Assembly (NCBI GenBank): GCA_902702965.1
Contig: CACRXP010000014.1
Location: forward strand, 953,086-1,017,085
Direction: 5' to 3'
Source of the DNA: Spirometra erinaceieuropaei
Taxonomy: Eukaryota; Platyhelminthes; Cestoda; Diphyllobothriidea; Diphyllobothriidae
Length of the DNA stretch: 64,000 nt
The notes beneath the pieces are model-generated. The model saw only the letters and a list, made by a program, of their open reading frames with translations. It did not search any database and was not told the origin of the DNA. The translations under genes were made by a program, and so were the position numbers. This document shows, piece by piece, positions 1 to 12,845 of the stretch (its first letter is position 1; every line of letters starts with the position of its first letter).

Positions 1-1089
1 GGCAACCCAACTGAGATTGTAAAAATACGTCTGAGGCTGCGAAAGGTTGCTTAACAGATGCTTAGCACTTATTATTGTTTAACATAAACCTCCGCCAGCT
101 TACTCTGCTCGAAGTATTATCATTCAATGTGTTTCATTTCGTGGCAGAGAAAAGCATGGTTGGCCAGAAGACAATACAGGTGGCATGTTTTTCATTCAAT
201 ATTTTTGTGCACATCAATTTGAATGTGCTTTATTGGAACTAGCGGATCTAACAGCCAAGAATAAGGACTGCGAATGACCTAGTTAATTAGAAAATATGTC
301 TGTCTTTAGTGGTACGCACGTAAATCAAACAGCTATTCGCTGTCCGTCTTCGAACGACGTGTACTAATCGATTTATTTATGGGAAAACGTGAAAAAAAAT
401 GATTAGGTTTACTACTACTACTACTACTTTGTTCGTAATGTTTATGACAGCTTTGCGATGCTGAGTGAAAAAAAAACGTGATTTGAACATGCTCCGGTAC
501 TACGTGAATCACGCCCACCTAGCGGTAATCATAACAACAAAAAGAAAAAAAGACAGTACCCTCAAAAGCGTGCATAGGTACGTACTAGACATCGTTTAGT
601 GCAAATATTTTAAACCCGAATTTCAAAAAGCATTCTGCCCTCTGTGACGTGCGTTAGCCTGTTAATTTTGGACTCGATGGAATGCATAACCTGGCAATGA
701 GTAAGCCTCTTTTTGTCAGCTTATTCCACGCTTGTCTCCACACAGCCCTGAGCAACTTGCATTGTCCTGCCGGATAACGTAAAGTCATAAACTGGACGCA
801 ACTACCAGGGAGGGAAAACCATCCGTTGAGCACACCCGTGGACACAATTTTAACAAACACGTTTCTGATTTCTCGCAAGAATAGAACGTTGATACATGGT
901 TTTTAATGTTTTATAACTGGGCGAGTACTTTTACGGACTCACCAATAACCGGCAGAACACGTTATAGAGATTAAAGTCACCTATTCCTTACCAGGATAAA
1001 CTAACATAAGTTGTCTGACGTCAAAATTGCTCCCACTCAATCCGCATGATCCACATAGGTGAGCATGAATAATGGTTTCCTTATGCAAA
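1..1089. other. Non-coding interval, nothing recognised
   Basis: Only short chance ORFs (61 and 74 codons, minus strand) occur here. Neither shows a domain, signal peptide or paralogue elsewhere in the window. The only structure seen is a short ACT microsatellite at 411-428. Confidence 0.5.
411..428. repeat. (ACT)n microsatellite
   Basis: Six perfect ACT triplets in a row within otherwise unremarkable AT-rich sequence. Confidence 0.9.
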
Positions 1090-1545
1090 AACAAGCCCTG
1101 AAAACTGCTCCCGTCTCAGAAAAATTTCTTGAAATTAATTATATTCTCAGGCTGTCATGACATGCCTGGGAGTATGACTATATATTTGATGACTGGGACG
1201 CGGAAAGTAAGTTGAGAATTCGAACGAAAATTTGTTATAATCCATGAGACAAACTGGGCCTGAACAAAAAGGTGAAATTTTCATTTTCTTACTCCTATCT
1301 CCATGCTTGACAAGACCAGTCACGGATCAAGTCGGTGCTGATTGTCCATCCACAAACTAACATATTGAATATGGTACTCGTGGCAGATATCTAAGAAATG
1401 AAAAAACAATTAATACTGATATCGGAAGTATCATTTACAATGTTCGCCGCTCCATCTTTTTTTTCCTTACGACCAAAAACATCCCAAACCCCATACGGCT
1501 CGAGATGGTCTTAGCGTATCCACTATTAGCTATAGCATTCATTAT
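1090..1545 (+). repeat. Repeat D, copy 1
   Basis: This segment aligns in direct orientation with 10,487-10,770. Shared landmarks include 'ctgctcccgtct', 'catgcctgggag', 'cgaacgaaaatttgtt' and 'gacaagaccag'. The last part, around 1,495-1,545, matches the end of copy 2 ('cgagatggtcttagcgta' against 'cgatgtcgtcttaacgta'), so this copy has about 160 bp of extra sequence in between. No coding potential is seen, so this is an unclassified interspersed repeat. Confidence 0.65.
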
Positions 1546-3080
1546 ACAAATTAATTCCGTTGCTGTCTTTATTTGCACTAAAAAGGCTAAGAAATTGTGG
1601 ACTGCAACGCACGGCAGAACAACTTATCTTACAGGGGACGAGCTGATTACGGGTGGAACCACTTGTATGTTGAATATGTAGACTCGCAATTTGTTCACAT
1701 TTCTACAACCCAGGCAGTGGGCATGTCGAGGGTCTTTTGCAATTCCATTTAATGCACACATTCGGGCATTTCAAACAAACTCACAAGTCCGCATAAGCCA
1801 TGTTGGAGATTGATCTTCTTTGTTGCAAAACTCTCCCGTTATGTCTACACAGTGCTTGCTCCTATAGGATGCGAACGCTGTAACACTTATTAGCCGCATT
1901 CCGCTTTCCTGAATGTATGTTGTTGTTAATAACAAAGTAATGGGACTATTACAGATCAAATCCAAGACATTCTATGATCATATCGTTTTCCAATTTAAAT
2001 TTGGGTTTTTACGCGACCGTTTAATGTTGACGTGTTTCGTACTCTTAAATGGGCGTTCTGGTGTCCAGTTTGTTATAGCCTTTTTGCCGGCCGCTTTGTA
2101 ATTGCGTAACGGGTTGAACTGCACATGTCTAATATCCACGCATTGAAAAGTCTGCTTTGTGTATCTTTGGCAAACCCCATGGCCTTGAGCTATGGAGCCT
2201 GTGGGTGTAAGGCCTTCCACCACTTGTCTCCTAAGGAAACCCTGGTCTCATTTGAACTTATTGTTAAAAGCCAGGCTGAATGGATTTACGTAACACTAAC
2301 ACCTTCTGCTTCCTAAAACCACGCTTGGACACCTGTTCGATTTGATAATGAGTATTCCTTCGTTTCAGAACAATTGTTTACGTCTCTGTAGAAGTTCGTT
2401 ATAATATATCGGTTCATAGCTATATCGGTATAAGATAATAGAGGCAGCTGTTTACCCTTGTGTTAATTTGTGTAATATCGTCTTTCTTTGATACACATTA
2501 CGATAAATCTCGCTGTTCTTCGTAACGACAGTCTCCGGTGGGAGCTCAGCAGATTCCTTAACAACTGTGTAAATGTTTTCTCGCCAAATGTCTTCGAAAT
2601 AGCAGTGTCATGCATAGCTCTCTCTTCTTGGCCGTCGGCTTGTTTAAATTTCCGGGACGTTCTTTTACGTATTTGTTGATAAGCTTTACATGCAACCCAC
2701 TTTCTTACATGATGCTTTGTTAAAAAGCCAGTTCGTTGCCAACGTAACTTGTGTGCATAATTTAATACCTCGGGTTGTCAGGCTGCGAACCAATCCTCCC
2801 TTCTGACTTGGCGGGACAAGACGGTATTTCATTGACCACATTTTCATGCGAATTCAGGACTACCTAGATAATACCTTGTCCTGATATACTATGTAACTAT
2901 CTTCCTGCAATTTTTACAACTAAAATTCTTGCCTATTTCTGGAAATGTTTTATCGACATTGCTGCGCTCTTTTGAGGTGTCCGGTTGCATAGATTTGTAA
3001 AGCATTCCAAAAACAGTGTAAACGTCCAAATTTCCCTTCCCAAAATGGGTACCCGCATGACTTTATACGTCAATGCATGA
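1546..3080. other. Non-coding interval, nothing recognised
   Basis: Six ORFs of 62-95 codons overlap one another on both strands without motif support. I see no splice-supported exon, RNA gene or repeat partner in this window. Confidence 0.45.
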
Positions 3081-3084
3081 GGCA

Positions 3085-3650
3085 CCAGCAACTCAAGTGA
3101 AAAGGTTTTTCCAATGCTAAGGCCGCTCAGGCACCAAAACCAACCACGTGCCGGACTCTCCCATACGTCAAAAATGTATCTGAACTTGTTGAAAGACAAT
3201 TGAAAAAGTACCAGATACACGTAGCATACCAGCCGGCAACTACCTTACGCACACAGCTTGTGCACCCTAAGGACAGGGTCGGCTACCTCGAAAGAAAAGG
3301 TGTTGTCTACAAAATCTCATGTTCTAGTTGTGATGCCGTTTATTGTGGCCAAACTTGGAAATCTGTCTCAACCCGTATACATGAGCATCACTTAGCGGTG
3401 AGATACGCGAACATCTATCCGAGGTGGCCATGCACACACTGGAAACTGGGCATAAATTCGAATAGGAAAACACTGGCATTGTTGGCGCCTGCCAAACAAG
3501 GAATGGCCGCGAATTCCTGGAGGCAATGCACTCAGATGAGGCATGCATCAACCGGCATATCGATTAAGATACCACATACAAAATCGTCAAGGACAGATTC
3601 AGAATGAATTAGCCAATCCCGAGATGACGGCCTTAACCAATCATGGAATC
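3085..3650 (+). pseudogene. Penelope-like retroelement, 3' fragment with GIY-YIG endonuclease domain
   Basis: The plus strand encodes the linker and C-terminal endonuclease of a Penelope-like element (PLE). The linker motif 'LPYVKNVSELVERQLKKY' starts near 3,157 and runs in frame into 'GVVYKISC..C..VYCGQT', then 'STRIHEH' (about 3,298-3,390). This is the GIY-YIG nuclease signature, which nicks target DNA during PLE insertion. The coding frame breaks near 3,400. The expected C-terminal tail, with 'REFLEAMHSDEACINRHI', continues in another frame to about 3,600. Upstream of about 3,085 an in-frame stop is reached and no reverse transcriptase is visible, so the copy is 5'-truncated and dead. The same tail recurs on the minus strand at 38,390-38,610, with a related 3' UTR end near 3,755-3,800. 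The family call is secure; which PLE clade it belongs to is not. Confidence 0.85.
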
Positions 3651-3659
3651 ATTTTGCAA

Positions 3660-5685
3660 GAATCAGTCTAAACGTTTATTGTTTTTGCACAGCCGCTGTC
3701 TGAAGACGAGCTGGGGAACCAGTCTCGAAAATTAACAACAAAATGTCCTATTTCCCAAAGAACTTCACCTTTCTAATTATATTTCTTGGGATGCCTGTTT
3801 TCAATATCTATATATATATAACGTGGGGGTTGCTAAAAAGCGCATCTAATCCCCAATCTCCTTCTATGAACGCTGACGTGAGTAATCATGTCGTTTTTGC
3901 ACTTTCAAAATTCTGAAACATAAGGAAAAATTATGAATGTTCAACATACTTCTGTTAACTTACCAACATTTACAGATGAGCCATGACCGTCAGCATCACG
4001 ATCTAGAAAGCTCGTATTGATATCTAGGCTAGTAGCAATCATCTGTTTACGATTCGCCCAAAACGAATATTCTGGCAGACACTAAGACGCAATTGACAGA
4101 CTGCAATATTGTCAGCGCCTGCGTGCCTGACTGGGACTCTTCTTTAGCCGCGCATTTCAGTCCATAATTTTAAGTCTAGGTGTAAGGGCCTTCCCACATT
4201 TGAGATTGTTAGTGTAATTCTCAATTTGAAAAAGACATCCCGGTGTGTTAACAAATATTCTGAAGTGGTCATGCCCAATTTGCATTAAATTTCGGATGGT
4301 TTTCCAATCACTTGTTTTTGCTTCTAAATTACTATTTGCAAAACTGTCCTACATCGACATGTTTTCTCGCTCATTTAAGTACCCAAATGGCCAGTTTAGT
4401 TTGAAATACCATGCTCTTCTTAATCTTAAAGTTATTAATCTCAGAGATAAACGAAAAGGCTGCCTTAAACAACTCCGAAGTTCTTCAAAATTGCAAATAA
4501 ATTTCGGACGGCCTTTAAGGTGCGATTACTGCATTTAACTAGTATTTACTGAGGCTGCATTACACCGATCGGTTTTCTCGCAAGTGCAAGCGTTACAACG
4601 AATTATTTGTCAAGAACGTAGATAGCAGACATGTGTGCATATTTCTAGACGATTTTATGGACGTTGTCGTGCTGTTTAAGAATGCAGCCATTTCGACACT
4701 TTGCAAAACAACATTTCTAAAAAGAGAAAATATCCGCGTTTTAAAAATAACGGGACTATTGACGTTCCGCTACTTTTTGTTTTCACAAAAAATCTTTCTG
4801 TGATCACAAAAAATGTTTATCATGCAACATATTGCTTGGCTAGTCGGTAAAAATGAGCAAATACAAATATTTGGTCTAGGGCAGTTAATAATTAAGGAAA
4901 TGCTTTAATAATAATCAGAGAACATATCTGAACTAAAATACGTACTGTCCAGACGCCCGCAAATATAAAGACATAACTGGAAAATCTCCATTTGCTTTGC
5001 CCTTAATTAGACCGACAAGGTTCATCAGATCCCGTCTTGGCTCCTGCTTGGAATACATCCACTTTCTACTTTTTCCAGATTTTAATTTTTTCTTTTCCCA
5101 AACATGATCTGGAGTGATCATATAGAATTTGTGATTTGTTTGATTGATCTTCGGGCACTCGTTCTATTTCCGTTGATTAAAATTCTGTAAGGCTGCACAA
5201 AAAATTGCACAGGATTGTGGAAAAAACAGCAATTTTAATAGAGGATATTCCTGCCTCGTATAATTTAAAAAATGAAGTTCATATCTGTTTGCTATCTGTA
5301 ATATCACTCCTCTCGCAAAAAACACAAAAGGGCAATCATGTAAACTTGAATGCTAAGTTATCGAGGAAATGCTTAAATATGCTTTGTTAGGACATCCTTA
5401 TATCTTGGCATAACAGTTAAATAGTCTTCTCCAATGCTCGCATCGTAGTCCGTCTGCGTTGTAAATTTGCTGCTGCAATCGTTTTCTTGACCTGCAGGAA
5501 CAAGGGCGAACTGCCGACTTAAAAATGGGTAAGCGAATAATGAACATGATCTCGCTTAGATGTACGACGCTGACTCTGCTTTAAATGTATGCTGGACGTC
5601 ATTAAGGTAAAGCGGCAGTTTTCCATTTTATCGGTCGCATGGATAATTACAGTGAGATGGACGATGCTTTGCTAAGTACCCAACC
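3660..5685. other. Non-coding interval, nothing recognised
   Basis: The largest ORF (4,245-4,538, plus, 97 codons) is rich in K, L, F and S, typical of AT-rich chance ORFs, and has no splice signals or paralogue here. The stretch 3,755-3,800 resembles 38,590-38,640 and is probably the end of the upstream Penelope-like fragment. Confidence 0.4.
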
Positions 5686-5694
5686 TCAGTCGAA

Positions 5695-5870
5695 ATGAAA
5701 ACGAACTCTAAGCCCAGTGGTTAGGACTTTTGATATCCAAGTAACAGTTTGTTCATGTGGCAATTAAATATGACTCCCTGATGGCGACTAATGAGCCAAA
5801 ATTGTCCATTCCAGTCTCCCTTGTCTTTGTGTGTAATGGCAATATGTTTCACTGAAGAAAGGCTTCATGC
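5695..5870 (+). repeat. Degenerate copy of the 312-bp tRNA-like/hammerhead repeat
   Basis: The A-box-like 'agcccagtggttag' near 5,713 and the later block 'ccattccagtctcccttgtctttgt' (about 5,806-5,830) are in the same order as in the intact copies at 15.6-16.2 kb. The region between them, including the B box and hammerhead core, is heavily mutated or deleted. The copy looks old and inactive. Confidence 0.6.
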
Positions 5871-6529
5871 ATAAAATCTGAAGCATGCATGATTCCCCTT
5901 CTCTTTACGTCTGTTTGCGTTCTGAGTCAAGTGCCCTCTATTATTTACTTCATTTGCTGTAGCCTCATAGCTTAGCAAATTTGCAGAAGTCAAAAATCAC
6001 CAGTTAGCAAATTTGTGTCAATAACGTAATACCTACTTTCGTGACAAGGCGCTTGATGTATTACATTTATACAACGTGACCGCCAAAACGCACATGGCTG
6101 CATACGACATGTGAACCTATATCGCACGGATGTCTCTATTCTGCTTTCAGCTAGTGCAAGATAGTTTTCGCTTTAATAATTACAATTCCCGACTGTATGC
6201 CCTATTGGTCGCTGAAGATATATAATGCAAAAGTTGCTAAGAGACTGATTTAATTCGTAAGCAGGCGATGTTTCCATGGTCATTAATACTTATCGTTCTT
6301 TTTAATGTCGCTGAGGCATGCTTTTTCCGTTCTAGCACACGTACGTGTTTAACCAAAAATATTTATGGATATATTTTGACAGCTAAACTAACGCAGAGAC
6401 TAAAGTATTAAACTGCTGCTCGTTTTAATTCCTCATAACTGCCCTCGTCATTTCAGTATTTTTAATTTATGTTATTAACAAGATGCAATATACTGCATGA
6501 GGTGCATTTTTATTGTTACTTTTGGGTTT

Positions 6530-6810
6530 CCATGGAAATTAATTGCCAGCTTTGAGTGGATCAGTACATTTTAGGTCCATGGGCTCAGATCAAGGTATTT
6601 ATTTATGAATATTCATGCCAACGTTCTCCTGTAGATAACCGCGCAATATTAATTACCAGCCGATAGGCAGCTAGCAGTATACTTTTTGATGCGATGATTC
6701 CATACTGCAAGCACAGATTGTAGCCCAAAGCCAATAGTCTGCCGCTGCATGACACAGTTGCGATCGTTTCTGCTCGTCAGTGGGTCCCCGGAGTATTTTT
6801 AATGGGACTC
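6530..6810 (+). repeat. Repeat E, copy 1
   Basis: It aligns directly with 28,270-28,600. Shared pieces include 'atgaatatt', 'gccagtagtata'-like sequence, 'ccgctgc(c/a)tgac(g/a)cag' and 'gctcgtcagtgggtcccc'. No protein is encoded. The second copy forms one arm of the perfect palindrome next to the N gap. Confidence 0.6.
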
Positions 6811-8189
6811 TAATTTCCCTTGCAGTTGCATTTAAATCGTCTGCAGAATAAAATTCTGTTACACGTTTTACCTGCAATTGTATTGCAGTAGCCCATTTAA
6901 GACAGGAAATACAAGGAATCCTAGCTCATATTCGCAAATTATAGCCCTAGGCGTTGACTTACTAAACTAAATAGGACGATTAGATAACGAGGAATAAAGA
7001 CATCAGTGCAAATGGGAACTAAAAAACGAAATAATGACGAAAATCCTTTCAAGCGTGTTGATATGTCCTGATATGGAGCACATCTGAAACCATCCAGTTT
7101 TTGTTTTTAATAGACAAAAAGTCGATAACTAGGCAAAATGACGTAACCGATAAATGCGTCGCACTTTATTATGTTAGTAGTTGAGTGTGCAATGGCTTAA
7201 ACAATCTTTGCAAGCATAGTCTGACATAAAGACTTGAAGATCACATTACCAAAAAAGTGATTTTTACCACTGTCTTGATAGGAGGCAGGCATTGTTGCGG
7301 CATACTGTTTGATGCTAAAATTTCGAATTTACGCGTCAGTCACCATGCGTATAAATGATTAAATTAGCATGTTTTAAAAACATCTCAATAGTCGTCAACT
7401 GCATCCTAATTCTTCCTATCTGAATATGACTACAGTTATGCATAATCTGCTTTTTTGCAGTCCAGGAATGTTTTCCTCACAGAGACTTTATCGATCTGGA
7501 AGCATCTGTTCGTTTATTGTTGCAAAGTCTACTAATACTGAAAGATTATCATTTTCGGTCACCAGAAGAAAGCATATATGTCACAATCGACACGCACCAG
7601 ACCGGTGTCATTCATAACTGCTCAGAGATTAAGAGTACGCCGGATTAAACTATTTATCCTTTAATCTGCTTTGCTGAAATACCCAAAATACAATTGGGAC
7701 TAAGATACAAGGTATGCGTATATGGGCAACGTTTGTATTTACTTCTGGTATCGTGATCATCCTTTTTATTAAAGTTCTTCATAACATACTAAGCGCAAGT
7801 TTTTGGGTAAATAAGATATTTTTTAGACGAAACTTGCGAATTAGCGTTGCCAACGCATATGTTCGGTCAAAATTCAAGCGTGTATACACGGTCTTGGGCA
7901 TAAAGAATTAACCAAATCATTAACTCTAAACATCAACTCACGTGGCGGATTTCGTAATATTATCTGATTGAAGGTATATACCGACGTATTATGAACGGGA
8001 GAAAACTCTGACGGACCGTCTCTACACTCTGTTTTTGTGTTTTTTATGTTGAGTGTTTTCCGCAAATGTTTGAGCAGTTGTCCAAAACATTAGTATGATC
8101 GTTTAAACTATGTCCGGCGACGCATTTTCGACTGCCTAATAAATTTATTTTTCCAGACGTTTTGGATACAAATCATAAAATTGTCAGCA
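6811..8189. other. Non-coding interval, nothing recognised
   Basis: Three ORFs of 63-65 codons are present (7,426-7,617, 7,714-7,911, 7,874-8,065). None has a motif or a paralogue in the window. Confidence 0.4.
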
Positions 8190-9129
8190 GTCTATGGCTA
8201 ACTTTCCCATCTTGAGGTAAAGCTTATATATACCATTGCTGCTCTCATGTCTTATATTTTCCTTTTTTTAATTTTTTTTTCAAGTGGACATTCCATGGGC
8301 GAAAAAATTTCAAAAATCCCATTTCGGTGTCCACGAGTGTTGCAGTGGACAATGTTATTGCAAAATTGCAAGTAGACATATCATTTACAGCTCCCATCAG
8401 GACAGATAGCATTACACATTCCTTATCAAAAATCCATTTGATTGATTTCGGAAATATGGCTAACAAGGCCTATTAAGCTTCATCCAAATCAATGCCATTC
8501 TGGGTAAAGGGTATGATACAAAATTTCGGACAACTTTTAAAGCACGCAGTCCGCAATGCAAATCTGCCATCCTGTACTGGTTGACGTCACTGACTTTCTC
8601 ACATTTAGCGCTTGGTATGCAGAAAACAAATAGCTAATTCTTATACTGCCTCATAAAAAATAATTAGATTTCACAATCCTACTCTAATTAATTGTGGAGG
8701 GGTATACCGATGCTGTGCAACCTATTCAAACGCTTATTGAAAATACTAAATTTAGCTTGTTATGCGTTGTATATTTTGTCCACTTCTATCCGTCTCCGTG
8801 TGAATATTGGACCGCATTTGCGTATTGGGGACGTGGATATTTTTTCTTAAATAAGCCTTATAGCAGCGGCCATAAAGGGGGAGGAAAACAAAAAACCTAT
8901 TCTCTTATTCTGCTTTCTTTCATGTGAAAATCGTGCCGAAAATACACCCACGAATGTCATGCCACATAAATAATATTGTTATTAAAACTGAATCAAAAAA
9001 GAGAAAGTGCGCCAATCAATGATAGACTGACGAGCAGGTGTAATTAGTGGTGTAATTTAATGTTGCTACGCTGGCGTATGACAGGCGGTATGACGGAAGT
9101 CACGCCAGATTAGTAAATTGGTTGAGGCC

Positions 9130-9460
9130 CGTGTCATCATTATTACATTCAGTGGGGGAGAAGAGGCATCCAACTAGTGCGGCTTCGTTGATCTGTGATT
9201 TTGTTGTAGCAAAGCATGTTTAACCAGAGAAGGCTTCGATTGCAACATCAATACCACTTTGTTCAATGGTAGTTTTTATGTAGATCATAAAAACTCCGCC
9301 TCGTTTAATAACACGCTCCTGTCGATACAATTTATAATTTGGGACATGTAGAAAAGCATTCGATATTAGTTAATTTACCCGTGTCTCGGTAATACAAATT
9401 ATATCGGGGTCATATATTTCATTGAAAGTTCTAAGTTTGGATCTTTTTGGATTATTGATC
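9130..9460 (-). pseudogene. Non-LTR retrotransposon (LINE) AP-endonuclease fragment
   Basis: The minus strand carries a decayed copy of the endonuclease segment that is readable at 51,446-51,763. The matching landmarks are the 'cctcgttta' block at 9,300 (reverse complement of the Arg-Gly-Gly codons), 'caaatt' and 'gggacat' near 9,335, and the 'tcccgtgtctcggtaat' block near 9,378 that corresponds to the catalytic Thr-Glu-Thr region. Frameshifts and stops prevent a continuous reading frame. No reverse transcriptase follows, so it is a fragment. The endonuclease identification rests mainly on the better-preserved copy. Confidence 0.6.
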
Positions 9461-10189
9461 TCGCATTTATATGAGCCCTACTCAAAATGCTGAATATGGA
9501 ATAACTAAGCTGTGATGAAAAAACGATTTTCCAACGATTCCTTGATTGAATGATGGGCTAAATTGAGGGAACTGTGTGATTCTTGGAGGATATGACGATA
9601 CGTATGGCGGAATGTGAGTGCATGTTTTAGGGTGTATGAGTTGGGCGTAGGTATGTAGAGGTGGGTTAACTAGGTGGTAATTTTAACGAAATGGGGTTTA
9701 ATTGGGGGAAGTGTGGAGGCTTGTGTTATTAGTGGGGTTGTCATAAGGGACTAAGAAGTTTGGAATTTTGGAGTAGTTTGGCTTATTCTTATGAAATGCA
9801 GGTGGATTTTGGAGAGTGCTGGTGCAACTGTAGAAGTTTATTTGTTTCTGATGGAGATTGGAGAACTCCTATTTATTAGGTCTACATATTTAGGGCGCTT
9901 TACTTGCCTTAATGGTTTTATAAGGACTTTCAGTTTGTAAGTCTTGTTTGGCGGTCAGTTTCTACTACCGTTTGGACGGTTGTGGGCGTCCTAATAAGAT
10001 TTATGTTCTATCCAATACCGCAACGTGACTGGGTCCGGGATCTACGTCTCCGACTTGCTCTGGTTGTGTGTTGGTAACTTGATGTAACCAATTTGTTTGT
10101 TTCTGCCCACCCGCCCTAACTGCTTTTGCAGGGATGCGTTTTCTATCATGAGAAGTAGGGTCAGAAGTACTCGCTGGAGGTTCGTCTAA

Positions 10190-11430
10190 GCGGATGTGTA
10201 CATAAAATGTGCACAGTGGATATTCAGTCGACGGACTACAGGAGGTGTGATGTAGGTCAGTTTGGAAAGAGTCATTTCATACAAACGGTGTCGGAATAAG
10301 ATAAAAAATGAGTGGATTGATAATGCGGTCGGCAAAGTGAACTGACCTTGTGACAAAAACGGATTCCTATGATATTTTATTGAGTAGATCAACATAGGAA
10401 ACATCCTGAGCATTTGTTGATTAAATGTAACCGTATCATCACTATTACCAAGCTACATGCAATCACTGGGCGACCCTTGTTAATCATTGAGAACTGCTCC
10501 CGTCTTAGGACAAAATCTTGCAATGATTATATTATTAGGCTGTCAAAGCATGCCTGGGAGCATGAAGATAGATTTGGTGACTAAGGCGCTGAAACTAAGT
10601 TATAGATTTGAACGAAAATTTGTTGTAATTTATCAGAAATTGAGGTCTGGACAAAAAGGAGAAATATTCATGTTCTGACTCCTATCTCCAGGTTTGACAA
10701 GACCAGCCCAACCCTAATACGCCTCGATGTCGTCTTAACGTATTGATTAATAGGTAATGCGATAAAAAAGTGCAGGTTGAAAGGGAATTCTAATATGGGT
10801 AATATCGGCTTTTTTGGAATATTTGCACAAAAATAACATTCTGCAGATATATATTATTAGAGTTACGATAAAAACCATCGATAGGCAGAATTGCTGACAG
10901 AACCTATTACCACCAGATTTGTAAACAATTGGCACGAATTTTAAATAGGCGAATGAGGCGGCTGCCATCCTTGCTAATTATTGCTCTAATGCTTTGAAAA
11001 CCAAAATAAATATGTCGATGGCTGGGCACTTAAAAATCATGGCCTGCAGAGCTTTACGCGTCGTCGGGAAAACGTTTTCCCGAGCTAATTCGACCTCAGA
11101 TGTCTTAATGGGGGGGTGACTTTGCATTTGAACCCCTACTCATGCTTGTTGCGGTAGTTTGGCCCAAAATCAATATGAACGAGAAAACACTTGTTCAGAG
11201 GAATCTAGAGTTGTCCGCACCAAACGGGACTTCACTCGCTCTCCAACACACCCACAGAACCTTACATTGCTATGTTAGAATGCTGAATGAAGACTCGCCA
11301 TCAAATTCAGGAACTCTCTGGAAGAAGACGAAGATGGGATCACTGGAAGAAAGATTTGATTGCCCTGATGTATCGGGTTCCTATTTGAACCCATAGTCAG
11401 TGACAGTCGCAGATAAGGACTAATGGATTC
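10190..11430. repeat. Insertion absent from the sister copy, flanked by about 85-bp direct repeats
   Basis: The block 'ctgcccacccg.cctaactgcttttgc' and the following sequence to 'cgctggaggttcgtctaag' occurs at about 10,105-10,190 and again at about 11,430-11,513. The sister duplicate has the block only once (reverse complement near 50,690-50,760). The intervening 1.24 kb contains repeat D copy 2 and an unassigned 84-codon plus-strand ORF (11,142-11,396). The direct repeats are too long for a usual target-site duplication, so unequal exchange or nested insertion is likely. Confidence 0.6.
10487..10770 (+). repeat. Repeat D, copy 2
   Basis: It aligns directly with 1,090-1,545, sharing 'ctgctcccgtct', 'catgcctgggag', 'gaacgaaaatttgtt' and 'tctccaggtttgacaagaccag'. 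It lies inside the 1.24-kb insertion of the inverted duplicate. Confidence 0.65.
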
Positions 11431-12589
11431 TGCCCACCCGTCCTAACTGCTTTTGCGGGGACGGGTTTTCTACCATGGGTAGTAGGGTCAAAATACTCGC
11501 TGGAGGTTCGTCTAAGAGACTGATATTTTTATCGTTTTGTCCAAGTTGGACTGTGCATTTGTTTTTATTTGTTCTAGAATACGAAATGCTTGCAAGATGT
11601 TCAGTTGATGGAGCGTAGTGCTGATCAATGTGTTTACATCCAGAGGCATTTCCCTGAAGTCCTCATTATACTACAGCTCACCCAGCCGGCGTTTTTCTCG
11701 CTCGCGACCTCGGACTGTCGATATCAGCTAGCATCAGGCCCGTCACTGTTCCACGCCCTGCTCTTTTAAGTCGAAACAGGAAAACAAGTCAGCCAGATAA
11801 ATAAGTAAATAAAATAAGTTTATTTAATACCCATCGCGGTCCCATCGCAGCAAATATAAACAACTTTTCATATCAATTTTTGACGAGATAGAGAGAATCT
11901 GTACAATCCGCAATACATAGATGTTGAATAAGTAGTCCGTTAACCAAAATGTTGAGCGAGCATTAGAAACAAACTCATTGTATAATAAAAACGATTGCAT
12001 ATACTTTAAAAGAGAAAAAAACTGTCGTTCATGACAGGATAAAAATGCGGTCAGGACTGGCCAGCATGTGGCAGTGCAGAACGGATTATAAACGAACATC
12101 GCCAGGGCAGAAATGAGTGTCATCAATGAAGGATAAGTGCACGGGTCAGACAGGATTGGCCTGCATGCGGTATTGTATGAGGGATTCAAAACTAAATTCA
12201 TACACCGGATGAGAAAATTCGCGTCAAAGTGGCGAGACGAGAGGAACCCAGACACGATCGGTCGCTCTTTCGGTATATACCTTCCGTCTTCTCACTGCTC
12301 AACAAAGGTCGCACCGTGAATGTGTAGAGCTCGGTTATTCTGATGATACAGTTGCATTTGATTATCAAATACTTAACTGTTTCCAACTTATACCTACTCG
12401 AAAAAATATTATAGAAATCATTCCTTCACAACGACGATCCATATAACCGACCGAAAGAGTCACTTTATTACCTTCCTCTCTTATTTCGTTGTTATGAAAT
12501 GACTCTGTCCGAACTGACTTCCAACACAGTCTGCAGTCCGCTGACCGAATATGGATGGCACAAGTTTCAACATGCGATGTGGCCGAAAT

Positions 12590-12845
12590 GCGCAAACTTA
12601 GATGCGAGAAGTCGCTATCACAGTCGCCTCTCATTATGCTGACTTTTCGTATTTTCAGCATTGTAGCACCTGCAGCGCGGCTTTACCGACATCCTGACTG
12701 TTTGACACAGAGGGATCGTGCCGTTTAACAACAAGACATTTTCTCATTAACCGGTCCACAACAAATGGTGCCACTGAGAGTACCCCTCTCATTTAACCCT
12801 GCAAACAATAAACACATTCAACCGAAAATATTGAGGAGGTTAACA
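12590..12845 (+). repeat. Repeat F, copy 1
   Basis: It aligns directly with 39,345-39,545, sharing 'ttttcagcattg', 'ccgacatcct', 'actgt.tgacacag' and 'aataaac' followed by a related A-rich end. It is non-coding and its class is unknown. Confidence 0.6.

Larger units (their letters stand above)
8190..12265 (-). repeat. Large inverted duplication, copy 1 (LINE-derived composite)
   Basis: Read on the minus strand from 12,265 down to 8,190, this follows the plus strand from about 49,920 to 52,705 almost throughout. Matches include the LINE endonuclease segment, a Ser/Pro/Asn-rich upstream region, the block 'ctgctcttttaagtcgaaacagg' (11,758-11,780), and the shared ends near 8,200 and 52,690 ('ttacctcaagatgg'). 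Copy 1 is about 1.25 kb longer because of an insertion between about 10,190 and 11,430. Both copies share the same break in the endonuclease and the same non-LINE sequence after it. This indicates either duplication of one composite or mobilisation of a non-autonomous derivative. Confidence 0.75.

Noticed and set aside
12137..12319. ORFs in 11,824-12,386 (up to 143 codons) as genes
   Set aside because: They lie in the inverted duplicate and are interrupted in the sister copy near 50.0-50.4 kb.
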